Origin: Terriglobia bacterium
GTDB lineage: Bacteria; Acidobacteriota; Terriglobia; JAIQFV01
Length of the DNA: 64,000 nt
NCBI GenBank assembly: GCA_020072965.1
Contig: JAIQFY010000003.1
Coordinates: forward strand, 62,001 to 126,000
Direction of reading: 5' to 3'
Below, one piece after another: positions 62,451 through 64,000 of the stretch (positions within the stretch are counted from its first letter, which is position 1; each line of letters opens with the position of its first letter). The position numbers and the translations under genes are program-made. Under the pieces are notes generated by a model. It saw only the letters and a list, made by a program, of their open reading frames with translations. It did no database searches and was not told the origin of the DNA.

Positions 62451-63308
62451 TTGAAGAATCGCGAAGAGGAAATCGAAAAAAGAAGGCAGCGCGCCCGGGG
62501 GGAAACGTTTTCAGTGGCCCCGGTGCACAGCACGGTGGTCAAGAAGTTCCTGGTCAAGGGGGCCAGCGGACGGGCCTACCAAATTGTGCTCGATCGCGAC
62601 ATCAATTTGAAGTCCTGCGAATGCCACGATTTCCTGAGCTCGGGACTGGGGACGTGTAAACACATCGAGGCGGTATTGATACAACAACAAGACCGAGGAA
62701 ACGTCCCGCCAGGAGGCCTCTTCGACTCCGAGGCTCAAGCAGGGCAGTCGCCAGATCCACATCCCGAGAAGGCACCGCGACACCTGGTCTGCTTTGACGT
62801 CGAGACCCAAAATTCTTTTGATGACGTCGGGGGACGCTCGAACTTCGACAAGCTCCGCATTTCGGTGGCGGTCCTCTACGATGAATCCCTGGACCAGTAT
62901 TTTGTTTATAACGAAGCCGAGGCCTCCCAACTCGTCGATCATCTCTTCACGGCGGACCTGGTGGTGGGTTATAACCTGCTGGGTTTTGATTATGCGGTCC
63001 TTCAGCCTTATTCCAACCGGAAACTCGGGAAACTGCCCACGCTCGATTTGATGCGCGAGCTTGAAAAAAAACTAGGGTTTCGTGTGAAACTGGATAGCGT
63101 TGCCAATGCCACGCTGGGCGCCCGTAAGAGCGGTCATGGATTGCAAGCCATAGAATGGTTCCGCGCGGGCGAAATAGAAAAGTTAACCCGCTATTGCCAG
63201 GACGATGTGAAGCTGACCTACGACCTCTTCCGGTTTGGTGCGACCCAGGGTTACGTCTCGATTGACACCCGCGGATCCCGCCAGCGTGTCCTGGTCGATT
63301 GGAAATGA
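62451..63308 (+). CDS. SWIM zinc-finger and DEDD-type exonuclease fusion protein
   Basis: A 285-residue protein with two parts. Residues about 25-80 form a SWIM zinc finger (CECHDFLSSGLGTCKHIEAVL), which binds DNA or protein. Residues about 115-270 form an RNase H-like DEDD exonuclease: the first acidic motif is VCFDVETQNS, the second VVGYNLLGFDYAVLQPY and the last YCQDDVKLTYDLF, giving a DEDDy-like set. The start is a TTG at 62451 with GGGGAG eight or nine bases upstream. It is divergent from uvrA, so a DNA repair or processing role is plausible. Substrate and role unknown. Confidence 0.78.
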   Translation: MKNREEEIEKRRQRARGETFSVAPVHSTVVKKFLVKGASGRAYQIVLDRDINLKSCECHDFLSSGLGTCKHIEAVLIQQQDRGNVPPGGLFDSEAQAGQSPDPHPEKAPRHLVCFDVETQNSFDDVGGRSNFDKLRISVAVLYDESLDQYFVYNEAEASQLVDHLFTADLVVGYNLLGFDYAVLQPYSNRKLGKLPTLDLMRELEKKLGFRVKLDSVANATLGARKSGHGLQAIEWFRAGEIEKLTRYCQDDVKLTYDLFRFGATQGYVSIDTRGSRQRVLVDWK

Positions 63309-63383
63309 AGGGCAATCCAGTACGGGGCGTTGGCACTGTTCCTGAAGTTGTGGCTCTTGAATCTGAGAATGTCGAGGACGATG

Positions 63384-63974
63384 ATGAACAGCCGTAGATT
63401 CAAGCCGACTGAAGCGCATCGTCTTGAGGATCCGGAACGACTCCTCTGGCTTCCCCCATCCGAGGTCCTCTCACTGCTTCCTCTGAGATCCGGCATGAGG
63501 GTGGCCGATATCGGTGCGGGGACCGGTTACTTTACCCTTCCCATTGCACAGGAAATCGGTCCATCGGGAAAGGTGTGGGCCTTGGACGTCGAACCCGAAA
63601 TGCTCGCCAAACTCAAAAAGAAGATTGAATCTGCAGGAGGGTTTCAGAATGTCGAATTATTTGAGGGGGAGGCAACGAATACGCGCCTGCCCCCGGGGGA
63701 GCTGGATTTGCTGTTGATGGCGAACCTGTGGCATGAACTCGATGATCCGGAGGGAGCACTTCGGGAAGCGAATCGCCTTCTCCGCATCGGGGGCCGTCTT
63801 GCCATTTTGGATTGGAGGCCGGATGTGGACCGTCCGCCGGGGCCCCCACTGGAACACCGGATCCCTCCGGCGGAGGTCAAAGGATTTCTGGAATCCAACA
63901 AGTGGTCGGTCGAACGCACGTCCCAAGTCGGGCGGTACAGTTACTTTCTGTTGGCTGTTTCACCTAAGCAGTGA
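63384..63974 (+). CDS. Class I SAM-dependent methyltransferase
   Basis: A 196-residue protein. The SAM-binding motif I is VADIGAGTGYFTLPIA, motif II acidic residue in VWALDVEPEML, and later motifs LDLLLMANLWHELDDPEGAL and LRIGGRLAILDW. The family methylates small molecules, RNA or proteins; the substrate cannot be told. The frame opens at 63330, but GAGG six bases before the ATG at 63384 favours that start (63369 and 63381 are alternatives). It follows the SWIM-exonuclease gene by about 75 bases on the same strand. Confidence 0.8.
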   Translation: MNSRRFKPTEAHRLEDPERLLWLPPSEVLSLLPLRSGMRVADIGAGTGYFTLPIAQEIGPSGKVWALDVEPEMLAKLKKKIESAGGFQNVELFEGEATNTRLPPGELDLLLMANLWHELDDPEGALREANRLLRIGGRLAILDWRPDVDRPPGPPLEHRIPPAEVKGFLESNKWSVERTSQVGRYSYFLLAVSPKQ

Positions 63975-64000
63975 TTCCGATCTCAACTTAGTCCGGTCTC

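Noticed and set aside
1-64000. CRISPR array, tRNA, rRNA or insertion sequence
   Set aside because: No regular spacer-repeat series, no cloverleaf-like T-loop context and no transposase motif was seen on reading both strands by eye.

Overview
The window reads as a chromosomal segment of a diderm bacterium, most likely an Acidobacteriota member. The reasons are an Oar-like TonB receptor with an N-terminal carboxypeptidase-regulatory-like domain, an LptD outer-membrane LPS assembly protein, heptose (LPS core) genes, a type IV minor-pilin operon, a Sec-containing respiratory formate dehydrogenase, and dense intergenic CCAAATTCC-type inverted repeats. The phylum is inferred from gene content only. 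I saw no rRNA, tRNA, CRISPR array, prophage or insertion sequence.

Region 1 (1-8.9 kb, minus strand): the 5' part of a TonB-dependent receptor; a small ferredoxin-fold-like protein; then a protein-acylation set made of a GNAT/NDP-forming acyl-CoA ligase fusion (Pat-like), an AcuC-type deacetylase and a CBS-ACT protein (AcuB-like). Together these resemble the Bacillus acuABC module that tunes acetyl-CoA synthetase.

Region 2 (9.1-23.5 kb, minus strand): a C2-acid module. A Tat-exported solute-binding protein, ABC ATPase and two permeases lead into malate synthase and then GlcD, GlcE and GlcF. Glycolate would be oxidised to glyoxylate and condensed with acetyl-CoA to malate. An oxalate/formate-antiporter-family MFS carrier and an outer-membrane porin lie just upstream.

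Region 3 (24.2-31.4 kb): formate dehydrogenase-N/O type operon fdoGHI with an in-frame UGA (Sec195) that splits the alpha-subunit reading frame, a rho-independent terminator, and fdhE. Divergently lie a 99-aa unknown protein and a MobB-like P-loop protein.

Region 4 (31.6-45.2 kb): an NFACT (RqcH-like) protein, a zinc-ribbon RDD membrane protein, LptD, two small membrane proteins, GatB, two decayed open-frame regions that look like PilZ-domain remnants, and a four-gene minor-pilin operon closed by a strong terminator.

Region 5 (45.4-52.6 kb): a consensus sigma-70 promoter drives a SurA-like chaperone, followed by an S4 protein, a YhaM-like exoribonuclease, a BlaI-family repressor and a catalytic/non-catalytic pair of M16 peptidases; a lipoprotein parvulin faces them.

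Region 6 (52.6-64 kb): Mfd, heptose-1-phosphate adenylyltransferase, a CPBP protease, an unknown conserved protein carrying an in-frame repeat insertion, GmhA and UvrA (all minus); then, divergent, a SWIM zinc-finger/DEDD exonuclease fusion and a methyltransferase.

No single locus is clearly a novel defence or mobile system. The best leads are the SWIM-exonuclease fusion, the BlaI-M16 pair, the ABC-glyoxylate operon, the in-gene repeat insertion and the small-protein/MobB-like pair beside the selenoprotein formate dehydrogenase.
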